From NCBI RefSeq assembly GCF_900108945.1, contig NZ_FNYE01000031.1:32565-96564 (forward strand): 64,000 bases of DNA, written 5' to 3'. The first letter of the stretch is position 1. Every line of letters starts with the position of its first letter. This DNA comes from Paraburkholderia diazotrophica. Lineage in GTDB: Bacteria; Pseudomonadota; Gammaproteobacteria; Burkholderiales; Burkholderiaceae. Of this stretch, positions 36,629 to 45,550 are shown piece by piece. Made by a program: the position numbers and the translations under genes. The notes under the pieces were generated by a model. It had not been told where the DNA came from. It worked only from the letters and a program-made list of their open reading frames with translations, and did no database searches.

Positions 36629-37064
36629 ATGACCGGACATTCCAACCGGTAGGGGCCATCCTGAGTTCGCCTTGACGCTTGGGCGCGCCGGAGTAATCTG
36701 GGTAACAAACCTCTTTCGTCAGTGGTCCGACGTCGCAAGCACGATCGGCAACGGCGGTACCCGCGTATTGTGCCCTGATCGTTGAACTGAACCAACGTTG
36801 CCGCGTTTTTCTCCGTTTAGAGAGAGAGGCACGCATCGTCGTGGTCGCTTTTTTGTTGAGTGCCATGCACGACCAGGCGAAAAGAGCGCCGCCAACAGCT
36901 ATGGCCGTTTCTGCCACACACGTCCTGCTGCTATTTCCCTTAGGGCCGCGCATGTGCGCCACTTGACGTAGGCTTGGACAGTGCCGGAAATAAAGACAAG
37001 GTGTTGTCGAGAGTTTCGTGCTAACGTTCATTCACGGAGTGATTTCGTGCGAAGGAGAGGGAGC

Positions 37065-37184
37065 ATGGATATCAGTTTTCTGGTACTCGGCGCCGCACTT
37101 GTCTTGTGTGGACTTGGCTCGCTAATGGAACACAACGCACGCAAGGTCGCGCGGCAACGCCGTCGTCCGCGCATTCCTCGCTAG
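37065..37184 (+). CDS. 39-residue single-span membrane protein with basic tail (copy 1)
   Basis: MDISFLVLGAALVLCGLGSL forms one membrane helix; the rest is a basic tail ending in RRRPRIPR. Both length (39) and layout match the protein encoded at 41644-41763. ATG 37065 has a strong GGAGAGG site six bases upstream. No known function; a helix of this type with a cytoplasmic basic tail would fit a small regulator of a membrane complex. Too short for most gene finders, so it may be missing in existing annotations. Confidence 0.7.
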   Translation: MDISFLVLGAALVLCGLGSLMEHNARKVARQRRRPRIPR

Positions 37185-37325
37185 GCACGGCCTGTCGGGT
37201 TTCTACGGGCGGCAAGATGACACGCGCCGGATCTTCAGCGTGCCGTGACTGTTCTAACGCGGGTTTCGGGTGTTTCGGCGTCGCCGCGGTTGGACTGCCT
37301 GCGGTTTCCACAAACGGAGAATCAT

Positions 37326-37437
37326 ATGGGCTTCAGTTTTTTTGCGCTTGGCGTGGCCCTGGCCTTGTCTGCACTTGGTCTGGTGATGGGACCGTAACGG
37401 CCGCAAGGCAGACCGCGCTCGTCGGCGCGGATCATAG
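37326..37437 (+). pseudogene. Frameshifted third copy of the 39-residue membrane protein family
   Basis: The frame from ATG 37326 (GGAG ten bases upstream) gives MGFSFFALGVALALSALGLV and ends at TAA 37395 after 23 residues. A shift by one base restores NGRKADRARRRGS up to TAG 37435, which matches the GRKADRARRQPR tail of the copy at 41644. So this is a family member with a frameshift at the start of its tail; alternatively, the short version is used as a bare membrane peptide. Confidence 0.7.
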
Positions 37438-37700
37438 CGCCGTTGCAGGATTGTCGCCGGACAGACAGACAAAGCAAGGCTGCAACTTCGGGTGCGGCCC
37501 TTTTCATTTTCTGATTCCTGTGTCGGAGCTTTTCGCCTTCAGTCAGGCATGCCAGCGCGACGTTTGACCCAAGCTTGCGCTTAACCCACGATTTTGATTG
37601 TCGTTGCACGACCGCTACCACTGTTGCGTCGGATGACCATAACGGATGATGGCATGCTGTTATGGGAACAGGCGCCCTGGTGTCCCTCCTGGCGAGCGCT

Positions 37701-38795
37701 TCACCGGTGTTTGCGGACCACCAGCCAGCGCGGCACCCTGAATCGGACGATGCTCACGTAGAGCCACACATACGTCGCGGCAAACACGATGACGAAACAG
37801 AACAGATGCAGCGTATGCCGCCAGAAAAGCGTCGCGGGAATCACAGCGATCAGGCAAAGCAGCCACAGATAAGGCGACGTCAGCGAATTGCGCCGTGTCA
37901 GTTCGCGCGCCGTACGTGCGCCAACGGCCCAGCGCATCAGACGCTTGTAGACGAGCATGTGCAGGTGCACGCCATCGGGAATTCCCGGCGACATCCCGCG
38001 AATGAACTTCTTCCGATAAATCGAAAAGCAGGTCTCGAAGATCGGATACATGAAGAGCAGCACGGGATACCACGCTGAGACGTCGCGGTTGCGCATGACG
38101 AGCATAATCGACAGCTCGCCGAGCATGAAGCCGATGAAATAGGCGCCGCCATCGCCCAGAAAGATCAGGCCGGCGGGGAAGTTCCAGATGAAGAAGCCCA
38201 TCACCGCGCCCATCATGATCAGGGACGCCGATAGCACGATCGGATCATGCACTTGGAACGCGACATAGGCGAGCGACGCGAACATCATGAACGCGACCAT
38301 CGATGCGAGCCCGTTGAAGCCGTCGATGATATTGATCGCATTCGCCAGCGCGGCAACGGCGAGCACGGTCACGGCGCACGAAATCGCCGCATACGAGAGC
38401 AGAAAATCGAGCGGCGGCACGCTGATGCGCGTGACCGCGATCCCAAGCACGAAATACGCGAGCGCCGCCGCGACCATCGTGCAGATCAGGCGCGCGAGCG
38501 GCGAAACTTTCTTCGTCAGGTCTTCGACCAGGCCGGAAGCGAACGCTGGCATCCCGCAGGCGACAACGCTGAGAATGCCCGCCGACACCCCCGGGTACGC
38601 GCCATGCAGCTGGATCGCCGACGCGACGAGCCCTACCAGAATCCCCGTCCCGCCGATACGCGGCACGGGCCGCGCGTGGAATTTCTGCACGCCGCCCAGA
38701 TCGGTGTCCGCGAACGTTTCATGCAGATGCGCATAACGCACGATCACGAGCGTGACCAGTAGTGAAACGATGAAACCGAGCGCGAAACTGAGCAT
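37701..38795 (-). CDS. WecA-like polyprenyl-phosphate sugar-1-phosphate transferase (second in the window)
   Basis: A 364-residue PNPT-family membrane protein with about eleven helices. ALANAINIIDGFNGLAS is the catalytic aspartate motif and LIFLGDGGAYFIGFMLG the second; GIPDGVHLHMLVYKRLMRW contains the histidine loop. The conserved PRIGGTGILVG near the N-terminus is typical of the WecA/TagO branch. It would start a second lipid-linked polysaccharide, distinct from the one begun by the WbiH-like enzyme. It stands alone, divergent from a chemotaxis receptor gene; the nearest polysaccharide genes on its strand are manC and galE, 3-7 kb away. Confidence 0.92.
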   Translation of the reverse strand: MLSFALGFIVSLLVTLVIVRYAHLHETFADTDLGGVQKFHARPVPRIGGTGILVGLVASAIQLHGAYPGVSAGILSVVACGMPAFASGLVEDLTKKVSPLARLICTMVAAALAYFVLGIAVTRISVPPLDFLLSYAAISCAVTVLAVAALANAINIIDGFNGLASMVAFMMFASLAYVAFQVHDPIVLSASLIMMGAVMGFFIWNFPAGLIFLGDGGAYFIGFMLGELSIMLVMRNRDVSAWYPVLLFMYPIFETCFSIYRKKFIRGMSPGIPDGVHLHMLVYKRLMRWAVGARTARELTRRNSLTSPYLWLLCLIAVIPATLFWRHTLHLFCFVIVFAATYVWLYVSIVRFRVPRWLVVRKHR

Positions 38796-38994
38796 GAAAG
38801 TGGGGGCCGGAAAGCAAACGGGGGATTATACAAATGAAACGCAGACCGCCCGGACGGGTTGACGACGCGTGCCCGGCACGCGCCATCCCACATGCTGCGT
38901 CATGGATTTTCCCTATCCAGAGCACGCGAGCCGTTGCCGTTAGCCATCGATGGGGCCGCCATCCCGGCTGCCCGTTGCATGTCACGGACTCTCC

Positions 38995-40560
38995 ATGCTC
39001 AACAACCTCACTATCCGACAAGGACTGACGCTCGTCATCTGTGCGTTCGCAGCGCTTCTTTTGACGGTGATCGGCGTCGGTTGGGGCGCGCTGAAATTCA
39101 GCAACGACGGTCTGCAGAACGTCCAGCAGACTTCGGCGGCGATGAGCGCGCTGGCGTCGAGCTCGGAGAAGCTGTTGCAGGTCCGACTGTCGCTCGGCAG
39201 CTACGAGACGCTCTTCAGCGTCGGCAAGGAAACGGACGGGCTGCTCGCGGCCGCGCACAAGATGCTCGAAGCGTCGAACGACGAGTTCCGCGTCTACATG
39301 GCCGGCCCGTTCGGCAGCGACGAAGAGCGCAAGCTTGCGCAGACCGTCGCGGACGCGCGCACGGCGCTCGTCAACCAGGCGATCGAGCCGGAGCACAAGG
39401 CCCTCGTCGACAACGACTTCAACACATTCCGCACGATTCAGGGCGAAACGGGCGACCATTACTACGGCATCTACGCGAAGGCGATCGACGCGCTAAGGCA
39501 CGCGCAGGCCGACAACCGGCAGCGCCAGTCCGAACAGCTGAGCCAGCGCTCCAGGATCTCGACAGGCATCTTCATCGCGATCGGCGTGGTCGCTATCGTG
39601 GTGGGCGCGTTGGCGCGCGCCGGTCTTTCCGCTGCTGTCGTGCGGCCCGTGAACCAGACGATCCGCCACTTCCGCAGCATGGCCGAAGGCGATCTGAGCT
39701 CGACGGTCAAGGTGCGCTCGCGCAACGAAATGGGCCAGTTGCTGCAGGCGCTCGGGCAGATGCGCGACGCGCTCGTCGAAACCGTGTCGAAAGTGCGCGG
39801 CAGCACGCAATCGATCACGCTGGGCGCAAACGAAATCGCCGCCGGCAACGCCCATCTGTCAAGCCGCACCGAGCAGCAGGCGGCCGCGCTCCAGCAGACG
39901 GCGGCGAGCATGGAAGAGCTGTCGGCGACCGTCAAGCAGAACACCGACAACGCGAAGCTGGCGAACCGTCTCGCGCAAGGCGCGCTGGAGACGGTCGTGC
40001 GCGGCAGCGACGTAGTCACGCGCGTGACGGAAACGATGGACGGCATCACCGGGTCGTCGCGCAAGGTCGGCGAGATCATCGGGATCATCGAGGGCATCGC
40101 GTTTCAGACCAACATCCTCGCGCTGAACGCGGCCGTCGAGGCGGCGCGTGCGGGCGAGCAGGGGCGCGGCTTTGCCGTTGTGGCATCGGAAGTGCGCGCG
40201 CTCGCGCAGCGCTCGGCCGCTGCGGCGAAGGAGATTCGCGATCTGATCGGCGATTCGACGGCGCAGGTGGAGCAGGGCGCATCGCTCGTCGCCGATGCGC
40301 GAAAGACGATGCAGGAAGCGATGACGTCCGTCGAGCGCGTGACGGGCATCATGACGGAGATCGAGGGTGCCGCGCATGAGCAGAGCGACGGCATCGAGCA
40401 GATCAACAAGGCGATCGGCCAGATCGACGAAGTGACGCAGCAGAATGCGGCGCTTGTGGAACAGGCGGCGGCCGCCGCGAAATCACTCGAAGCGCAGGCG
40501 ATAGTACTGCGCGAGGCGGTGGCGGTGTTTCGCGTGGAGGCCGCTGCTGGCGTTGCCTGA
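38995..40560 (+). CDS. Methyl-accepting chemotaxis protein
   Basis: A 521-residue receptor of the usual Tar/Tsr layout: first membrane helix at residues 8-32 (GLTLVICAFAALLLTVIGVG), a periplasmic four-helix ligand domain of about 150 residues, second helix near 190-215, HAMP region (RPVNQTIRHFRSMAEGDLSS), and a methyl-accepting signalling domain whose tip reads GIAFQTNILALNAAVEAARA. It passes ligand binding to CheW/CheA. ATG 38995 was chosen because the helix follows directly. No CheR-binding pentapeptide is visible at the C-terminus. It is not functionally linked to the polysaccharide genes around it; ligand unknown. Confidence 0.95.
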   Translation: MLNNLTIRQGLTLVICAFAALLLTVIGVGWGALKFSNDGLQNVQQTSAAMSALASSSEKLLQVRLSLGSYETLFSVGKETDGLLAAAHKMLEASNDEFRVYMAGPFGSDEERKLAQTVADARTALVNQAIEPEHKALVDNDFNTFRTIQGETGDHYYGIYAKAIDALRHAQADNRQRQSEQLSQRSRISTGIFIAIGVVAIVVGALARAGLSAAVVRPVNQTIRHFRSMAEGDLSSTVKVRSRNEMGQLLQALGQMRDALVETVSKVRGSTQSITLGANEIAAGNAHLSSRTEQQAAALQQTAASMEELSATVKQNTDNAKLANRLAQGALETVVRGSDVVTRVTETMDGITGSSRKVGEIIGIIEGIAFQTNILALNAAVEAARAGEQGRGFAVVASEVRALAQRSAAAAKEIRDLIGDSTAQVEQGASLVADARKTMQEAMTSVERVTGIMTEIEGAAHEQSDGIEQINKAIGQIDEVTQQNAALVEQAAAAAKSLEAQAIVLREAVAVFRVEAAAGVA

Positions 40561-40898
40561 AGCTTCAGACGTCCGGACAAGTCTTCCAGGTCTTGCGAGG
40601 TCGGCGCCTCCGGAATAGCTGACCTGTTTCACGCTACGCTCTTGAATTGGCCCAACGGGTGACGTCTGAAGGCAGCGACTCTCTTGACAGCCTGATGCGG
40701 AGGGGCTGTTGGTTAGAAATTCGACAATACCTCATGCATTTTTGTTTGAGCCCAGAACAGGCCAACACATATCAGCACTAGCACGGTCTCGTTCGGATGG
40801 CGACTTGACTTCGCTACAGAGAAGCCACGATAGGTCTGGCTCTGGTGTTCATCGCGCGAGGCGCGATGCATGGGAGCCTTCACTACCGAGGTGGAAAT
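40561..40898. other. 338-bp intergenic region
   Basis: No supported gene. The segment contains a small inverted repeat CTGAAGCTTCAG right after the receptor stop (40556-40567), too short to be called a terminator. Confidence 0.4.
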
Positions 40899-41012
40899 AT
40901 GCTGGAACTGATCGAAATCTCGCGGCTCTTTCTCGCGTCGCTTGCCGCGTCTGGCGTCGCAGGCAGCTTCGATGTCACCGAATATTCCAAGAACAACAAG
41001 TCGGAGGAGTAA
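40899..41012 (+). CDS. 37-residue small protein, coupled to the next gene
   Basis: Encodes MLELIEISRLFLASLAASGV followed by a polar tail ending SKNNKSEE. ATG 40899 is preceded by GAGGTGG at 40889. The last codons contain the GGAGGAG ribosome site of the next gene, whose ATG is directly after the TAA (TAAATG), so the pair is translationally coupled. No family recognised; the N-terminal part may be an amphipathic helix. Confidence 0.5.
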   Translation: MLELIEISRLFLASLAASGVAGSFDVTEYSKNNKSEE

Positions 41013-41273
41013 ATGCGCGCTGCGAACTGGCTGACGTTGTCCTACGTGAAATTCATGGCGCTGCCTTTCTTCGCGCGCAGGGCAATTATCTTTGTCGTAT
41101 CTCTCGCGCTGTGGTGGTTCGCCGCCATGCTCGCGAGCATGCATGTGAACAACAACCTGTGCGTCGTGTTGCTTCTCACAGGCGCGGCAGGCGCGATCTG
41201 GTCCAGCGAACTGTGGCGTATGTGGAAGGTGTTCGCCATCGTCGTGGCGGTCTGTCTGGCGATCATGAAATAA
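41013..41273 (+). CDS. Small two-helix membrane protein
   Basis: An 86-residue protein with two hydrophobic stretches: AIIFVVSLALWWFAAMLAS and VFAIVVAVCLAIM, with NNNLCVVLLLTGAAGAIW between, which may be a third. GGAGGA at 41003 lies inside the preceding small gene. Similar small membrane proteins accompany housekeeping genes in Burkholderiaceae, but I do not recognise a family. A clear terminator follows 19 bases after the stop, so the pair 40899-41273 is one short transcription unit. Confidence 0.65.
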   Translation: MRAANWLTLSYVKFMALPFFARRAIIFVVSLALWWFAAMLASMHVNNNLCVVLLLTGAAGAIWSSELWRMWKVFAIVVAVCLAIMK

Positions 41274-41292
41274 ACGAAGCGCAGCATGAAAG

Positions 41293-41317
41293 CGGCTCCC
41301 TACCGGGGGCCGTTTTT
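41293..41317 (+). terminator. Intrinsic terminator after the small membrane protein pair
   Basis: CGGCTCCC, loop TACC, then GGGGGCCG followed by TTTTT (41293-41317). The stem has eight pairs with one G-T wobble. Confidence 0.8.
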
Positions 41318-41643
41318 GCTTTACGGTTTGTTGTGATCGCAGAGCCGCAGTAACAAGGCAGATATGACGAGTCGCGGTTGCAAACCTGGTCGGCAATGGC
41401 GAAGCAGCCTATATCGCGATGATGGTTGAGAATCACTGGGCGACATTCCCGATTGCCAGACGAGAGCACGATTACGCGATTCTGGCACCGGCTTGAACCG
41501 CATGGGTTCTCGTCCGGCATGGTGGCCACGGTCAACGGGATGCTGCAGGCGAGAAATCGAGCTCAAGATGGCTTTCTGGGAAGCTGTATTTCACGCAGAA
41601 TTGAGGCTATCCTGACGTTGAATTATCGAAACGGAGACCGACG

Positions 41644-41763
41644 ATGGGTTTCGGTGTTGTTGCGTTGGTTCTGACGGCTGCGATTTGTGCATATGGTGCG
41701 CACATGTGCAATCTCGGACGCAAAGCGGATCGCGCACGTCGGCAGCCGCGCGTACCCCGCTAA
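41644..41763 (+). CDS. 39-residue single-span membrane protein with basic tail (copy 2)
   Basis: MGFGVVALVLTAAICAYGAH makes one membrane helix, followed by a basic tail ending ARRQPRVPR. Length and tail match the protein at 37065-37184 (RRRPRIPR). GGAG at 41633 is spaced seven bases from ATG 41644. The shared length and the shared R-x-P-R-(V/I)-P-R end argue for a real protein family. Function unknown; it lies in a 0.7-kb stretch between a terminator and manC that has no other gene. Confidence 0.7.
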   Translation: MGFGVVALVLTAAICAYGAHMCNLGRKADRARRQPRVPR

Positions 41764-41998
41764 TTCCTGCAGGGAACGGTTTTGGTCGGCCCGTCTCGAA
41801 GTCGCACCTGCGCGTGTGGCAATCTCATTTCTCGATTGACAGGTCGTTACTTGAACGGATGCAGTGACCTCCGTCGACGCTCGGGATGACAATTCAGCTC
41901 CGTCGCGTCCGTTCGTTTTCATCCGTGTTTCTGAAGGTGCGGCGTTGCAGTAACGCCTCGCGCGTGCCTGCGCCGCATTCCACCAGACAGGCCTGCCG

Positions 41999-43540
41999 CT
42001 AGACTCCGGTGCGCCCGTACTGATCGTCGAACCGCACGATATCGTCTTCGCCCAGATAACCGCCCGACTGCACCTCGATGATCTCCAGCGGCGTCTTGCC
42101 CGGATTTTCCAGCCGGTGCTGCACGCCGAGCGGAATGTAGGTCGACTGGTTCTCGGTCAGCAGAAACGTTTCGTCGCCGCGCGTCACGCGCGCCGTGCCG
42201 CGAACGACGATCCAGTGCTCCGCGCGATGATGATGCATCTGCAACGATAGCCGCCCCCCCGGCTTCACGATGATCCGCTTCACCTGGAAGCGGTCGCCGC
42301 GATCGATCGAGTCGTAGCAGCCCCACGGCCGCTCGACTTTCCGATGCACTTTCGCTTCCGTGTCCTTCGCGGCATTCAGCCGATTCACGACCGCCTTGAC
42401 GTCCTGCACGCGGTCTTTCGCGGCGACGAGCACGGCATCGGCCGTCTCGACCACCACGACCCCTGTCACGCCGACACACGCGACGAGGCGCCCTTCGGAA
42501 TGCGCATACGTGTCGCTCGCGCTCTCCAGCAGCACGCGGCCGCGCGCGACGTTGCCTGCCGCATCCTTCGCGCTGATGTTCCAGACAGCGTCCCATGCGC
42601 CGACGTCGGACCAGCCCGCCGTCAGCGGCACGATGATGCCCGTCAGCTTCGGATCGTCGCCGATGTGTTCCATCACCGCATAGTCGATCGAATCGCTTGG
42701 GCAGGCGGTGAACGCAGCGCGGTCGATCAGCAGCGCGCCGTCGCGATCGGTGCATGCGTTGTCATACGCCGCGCGGCATGCGGCCACGATGTCGGGCCGG
42801 CACGACGTGATGGCCGCAAGCCACACCGATGCACGCATTACGAAGATGCCGCTGTTCCACCAGTACTCGCCCGACGCGACGTAGCGCTCGGCCGTTTCCT
42901 GCGCGGGCTTTTCGACGAAGCGCTCGATGGTCCGTGCGCCGAGCGCGTCGGCGGGCAGGCCGGTCTTGATGTAGCCGTAGCCCGTTTCCGCGCGCTCGGG
43001 CGGCACGCCCAGCGCGACGATCGCATCGTGCAGCGCATGCTCGACGGCCTGCTGCAATGTCGAGATGAAAGCGCCGTCATCGACGATCAGATGGTCGGCG
43101 GGCATTACGACGAGTACGGGGTCTTCGCCTTGCGGCGCGTCGGCGAGCGCCGCAAGCGCGGCGACCGTCAGCGCGGGCGCCGTGTTGCGCGGCGCGGGTT
43201 CGAGCACGACGCGCGATTCGCACGCGCAGCGTTCGAGGCGCTCCTTCGTCGGCAGCCGCAGTTCTTCGCTGCACACGACGAGCGCCCGCTGCGTCCTTAC
43301 GCTATGTTGAGTCGGAAGGCCGGGCGTCGGCGCGCGCAGCCCTTCCGTTCTGCGCAAAGTGGCTTCGAGCAGCGATTCGTCCCCCGTCAGGCCGATCAGC
43401 TGTTTGGGGCATTGCTCGCGCGACAGCGGCCACAGACGCGTGCCCGAGCCTCCAGCCAGCACGACGGGCTGAATGATGCAAGCGGACGGCGGCTCGTGCC
43501 CGGCGGGCGCGCGGGAAATCCCTTCAGCGATGACATTCAT
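41999..43540 (-). CDS. manC: Mannose-1-phosphate guanylyltransferase / mannose-6-phosphate isomerase
   Basis: A 513-residue bifunctional enzyme. VVLAGGSGTRLWPLSREQ is the nucleotidyltransferase signature near residue 28; FVEKPAQETAERY is the mannose-1-phosphate site. The C-terminal cupin (VKPGGRLSLQMHHHRAEHW, ENQSTYIPLGVQHRLENPG) is the type II phosphomannose isomerase. Together they make GDP-mannose from fructose-6-phosphate with a phosphomannomutase. ATG 43540 was chosen: GGAGG lies four bases upstream, better than the frame's ATG at 43555. It probably feeds the GT4/GT2 enzymes encoded upstream on the same strand, as mannose donor. Confidence 0.96.
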   Translation of the reverse strand: MNVIAEGISRAPAGHEPPSACIIQPVVLAGGSGTRLWPLSREQCPKQLIGLTGDESLLEATLRRTEGLRAPTPGLPTQHSVRTQRALVVCSEELRLPTKERLERCACESRVVLEPAPRNTAPALTVAALAALADAPQGEDPVLVVMPADHLIVDDGAFISTLQQAVEHALHDAIVALGVPPERAETGYGYIKTGLPADALGARTIERFVEKPAQETAERYVASGEYWWNSGIFVMRASVWLAAITSCRPDIVAACRAAYDNACTDRDGALLIDRAAFTACPSDSIDYAVMEHIGDDPKLTGIIVPLTAGWSDVGAWDAVWNISAKDAAGNVARGRVLLESASDTYAHSEGRLVACVGVTGVVVVETADAVLVAAKDRVQDVKAVVNRLNAAKDTEAKVHRKVERPWGCYDSIDRGDRFQVKRIIVKPGGRLSLQMHHHRAEHWIVVRGTARVTRGDETFLLTENQSTYIPLGVQHRLENPGKTPLEIIEVQSGGYLGEDDIVRFDDQYGRTGV

Positions 43541-43859
43541 GTTTCCTCCGGGCAAGCGCCGTAGCGCGCTCGGAATCGATTGCCGCCACGCCGTTGTTTG
43601 CGCTCATTGCAGCAGTTGCGCAACCGGACATCTGTGCGTCGCACCACAGACCGCGGGACGAGTCAGTAGCGCATCCGCGTGGAATCCACCGTGCTGGCCC
43701 GAAAGCATGCCGGGGGTGCGCGTGATCGCGCCGGGTGACGGTCAGGGTCGCCCGCCGGACAACAGCTGAAATATCCTTTGAAGACGTTGCAAGCGACGTG
43801 CCGCGACAGGAAACAGAAATGAAACGGACCTGATGAAAAGATCACCGTGACGAGATCAG

Positions 43860-44111
43860 TCAGCCAGTTGCATCTGCGTTGGATAGACTGGCGCCGCCCG
43901 CGCCCGGTTCGGCGGGAAGTTCCCCTTTGTTACGCATGCTGCAAATGATCTCTTCGACGCGCGCATCTTCGAGCAGGCGTCTGCCTGCGGCCCGGCGTTG
44001 GGCATTTGTCGCGTCGATACCGCGTTGCAGGTCGGCGGTTCTGGCGGCGATGTACACAGCGATACCATAGCCGTAGCGCTGCGCGAGGCCGCTGTCGAAA
44101 AAATTCTTCAT
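43860..44111 (-). CDS. Small hypothetical protein
   Basis: An 83-residue protein (MKNFFDSGLAQRYGYGIAVY, RAAGRRLLEDARVEEIICSM) with a helical, arginine-rich centre. No domain was recognised. The start is uncertain: ATG 44183 would give a longer form beginning MAVWIATVPSGAAWLVRR; neither has a convincing ribosome site. Placed between galE and manC on the same strand, it could be part of the polysaccharide unit, but gaps of 300-400 bases on both sides argue against tight coupling. Confidence 0.4.
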   Translation of the reverse strand: MKNFFDSGLAQRYGYGIAVYIAARTADLQRGIDATNAQRRAAGRRLLEDARVEEIICSMRNKGELPAEPGAGGASLSNADATG

Positions 44112-44516
44112 GAGGGCGATCTTCGATGTCCGTCTGACGAGCCATGCCGCGCCGGACGGGACGGTCGCGATCCAGACCGCCATTTTACAGATGCTGGGAA
44201 TCCAGCCGGCGTTGCGCTGACTTTCACGTCCGGGATTTCGGCCGCTGCGCAGAAATCTTGAGGCGTTCAATAAGCCAGAACAGACAAACGTGTGGAGAAA
44301 CCACGCGTTCGACACCTGAGAACGCCGACCCATGAAAATGCCTCGTGGCATTTGCGATCAACGGGTGCGCGTCGTGCAGAAAAGAGGCCGGATGCGCAGT
44401 GTCATTCGGCTTGCACACGGGACATAGCAGCCAGACATGAACGCGACGGCATGAAGGTGACGGCAATGAGGTGACGGGATGCGCACGCGATGTGAGCATC
44501 CCTGCCATGCGCCGCG
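44112..44516. other. 400-bp intergenic region
   Basis: No supported gene downstream of galE. Frames here are short and overlap on both strands. Confidence 0.4.
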
Positions 44517-45539
44517 CTACTCGAATCCGCGCGGATTCTGCGCCTGCCAGCGCCAATGATCGACGCACATGCGCTCGATGTCGAACTGCGCGCTCCAGCC
44601 GATCAAGTCGAGCGCCTTCGCGGGATTCGCGAAGCACTGCGCGACGTCGCCCGGACGGCGCGCGACGATCTCGTACGGCACAGACTTGCCCGATGCCTTT
44701 TCGAAGGCTTTCACGACTTCGAGCACGCTATAACCCTGGCCCGTGCCCAGATTCACGACGAAGCTTGCATCGCGTTTGACGAGCGCATCGAGTGCCGCAA
44801 TATGCCCGCGTGCCAGATCGACGACGTGAATGTAATCGCGCACGCCCGTGCCGTCCGGCGTGTCGTAGTCGCCGCCGAACACGCGCAGCTTGTCGAGCTT
44901 GCCGACGGCCACCTGCGCGACATACGGCATCAGGTTGTTCGGAATACCGCCCGGGTCTTCGCCGATCAGCCCGCTCTCGTGCGCGCCGACCGGATTGAAG
45001 TAGCGCAGCGTCGCAATGCGCCACGACGGGTCGGACAGTTCGAGGTCGCGCAGGATCTGTTCGGCGATCAGCTTGCTCTGGCCATACGGGTTGGTCGCCG
45101 ACAGCGGGAACGTTTCGTCGATCGGCGAGCTTTCCGGCACGCCGTACACAGTCGCCGACGAGCTGAACACGAACTGCTTCACATTGCGCGCGCGCATCAC
45201 GTCGAGCAGCACGAGCAGGCCGTCCATGTTGTTGCGGTAGTACTCGAGCGGCTTCGCGACCGATTCGCCGACGGCCTTCAGCGCCGCGAAGTGAATCGCG
45301 CCCGTGATCGGGTGCTGGTCGAAGATCGCGTTGAGCGTGGCTTCGTCGCGCACGTTCGCTTCGTAGAACGCGATCTTCTTGCCGGTGATCTTCTCGACGC
45401 GCGCGATCGACTCGCGCTTGCTGTTCACGAGATTGTCGATCACGACCACGTCGTAATCGCTGTCGAGCAATTCCACGCACGTGTGCGAGCCGATAAAGCC
45501 CGCACCGCCCGTCACCAGAATTGTGCCCTTCGTGGTCAT
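44517..45539 (-). CDS. galE: UDP-glucose 4-epimerase
   Basis: A 340-residue GalE at full family length: ILVTGGAGFIGSHTCVELL at the N-terminus, VFSSSATVYGVPESSPI with the catalytic serine, NPYGQSKLIAEQILRD with the Y-x-x-x-K pair, and the late FNPVGAHESGLIGEDPGG. It interconverts UDP-glucose and UDP-galactose (or UDP-GlcNAc/GalNAc). It lies 11 bases after a GT4 gene on the same strand, so it is in the wzx operon, and supplies UDP-galactose for that polysaccharide. Confidence 0.97.
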   Translation of the reverse strand: MTTKGTILVTGGAGFIGSHTCVELLDSDYDVVVIDNLVNSKRESIARVEKITGKKIAFYEANVRDEATLNAIFDQHPITGAIHFAALKAVGESVAKPLEYYRNNMDGLLVLLDVMRARNVKQFVFSSSATVYGVPESSPIDETFPLSATNPYGQSKLIAEQILRDLELSDPSWRIATLRYFNPVGAHESGLIGEDPGGIPNNLMPYVAQVAVGKLDKLRVFGGDYDTPDGTGVRDYIHVVDLARGHIAALDALVKRDASFVVNLGTGQGYSVLEVVKAFEKASGKSVPYEIVARRPGDVAQCFANPAKALDLIGWSAQFDIERMCVDHWRWQAQNPRGFE

Positions 45540-45550
45540 GCTGAACTCCC

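Noticed and set aside
38859..40379. 506-codon plus-strand frame across the chemotaxis receptor
   Set aside because: A GC-rich shadow with very high arginine content; the receptor frame at 38995-40560 contains all real motifs.
42344..43564. 406-codon plus-strand frame opposite manC
   Set aside because: Antisense shadow; histidine/arginine-rich without motifs.
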